NCBI RefSeq assembly: GCF_000983115.1
Contig: NZ_CGIH01000029.1
Span: forward strand, 1-61,175
DNA length: 61,175 nt
Reading direction: 5' to 3'
Origin: Syntrophomonas zehnderi OL-4
GTDB taxonomy: Bacteria > Bacillota > Syntrophomonadia > Syntrophomonadales > Syntrophomonadaceae
A program made the position numbers and the translations under genes. The notes under the pieces were generated by a model that ran no database searches, was not told the DNA's origin, and worked only from the letters and a program-made list of their open reading frames with translations. The first letter of the stretch is position 1; every line of letters begins with the position of its first letter. This document shows, piece after piece, positions 61,159-61,175 of this stretch.

Positions 61159-61175
61159 CCTGCTATATCAGCAGG
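61159..61175 (+). terminator. Hairpin at the window edge, after spoVS
   Basis: CCTGCT pairs with AGCAGG around ATATC at the very end of the window. It is probably the spoVS terminator, but any T-run lies outside. Confidence 0.5.

Overview
The window looks like a chromosomal segment of an anaerobic, endospore-forming low-to-mid GC Firmicute (class Clostridia). Three things point there: the sporulation-linked order dapB - dpaA/dpaB - asd - dapG - dapA - RNase J - tepA - ylzJ-like - spoIIIE, the order recA - rny - ymdB - spoVS, and PyrR-type RNA attenuators on the pyrimidine genes. A selenocysteine-containing thioredoxin, an iron-type alcohol dehydrogenase, an acetate/butyrate-type CoA-transferase and an NAD-linked dihydroorotate dehydrogenase (PyrK/PyrD) fit a fermentative or syntrophic lifestyle. 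A Syntrophomonas-like host is my guess from memory, not a demonstrated identity. UUG start codons are unusually common.

Layout. 386-8112 is a complete type I-C CRISPR-Cas operon (cas3, cas5c, cas8c with an internal cas11c start, cas7c, cas4, cas1, cas2). A 165-bp leader follows, then a very long array (79 full repeats by my count, 8278-13546) that ends in a degenerate repeat remodelled into a perfect 30-bp palindrome. 13625-16234 carries two leftward genes (alcohol dehydrogenase, MgtE). 16454-18484 is a small redox cassette: a UGA-containing (selenocysteine) thioredoxin lipoprotein, a 48-residue CXXC membrane protein, a NapH-like polyferredoxin, and the lipoprotein signal peptidase LspA. 18623-33330 holds rluD and the pyrimidine cluster pyrR-B-C-carA-carB-pyrK-D ... 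pyrF-E, with two PyrR attenuators; a metallophosphoesterase and a divergent CoA-transferase interrupt it. The CarA subunit has lost both Cys and His of its glutaminase triad.

33462-36219 has two orphan genes around the ribosome-quality-control factor RqcH. 36479-48212 makes diaminopimelate, lysine and dipicolinate and carries RNase J, a Clp-like protease, a YlzJ-like protein and SpoIIIE. 48246-56100 has a degenerate PfkB/HTH protein, a RodZ-like protein, RimO, PgsA, an unknown membrane protein coupled to a short FtsH-like protease, CinA and ThpR. 56172 to the end has recA, rny, an orphan gene, ymdB and spoVS behind a sigma-H-like promoter.

Non-coding structure includes two copies of a terminally inverted, MITE-like element (37289-37563 and about 45555-45751), a REP-like nested palindrome (42484-42550) and several strong terminators. 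No rRNA or tRNA gene was recognised. No wholly new system could be shown. The best candidates for a second look are the selenothioredoxin cassette, the triad-less CarA, the internal Cas11c start, and the paired related spacers and terminal palindrome of the array.
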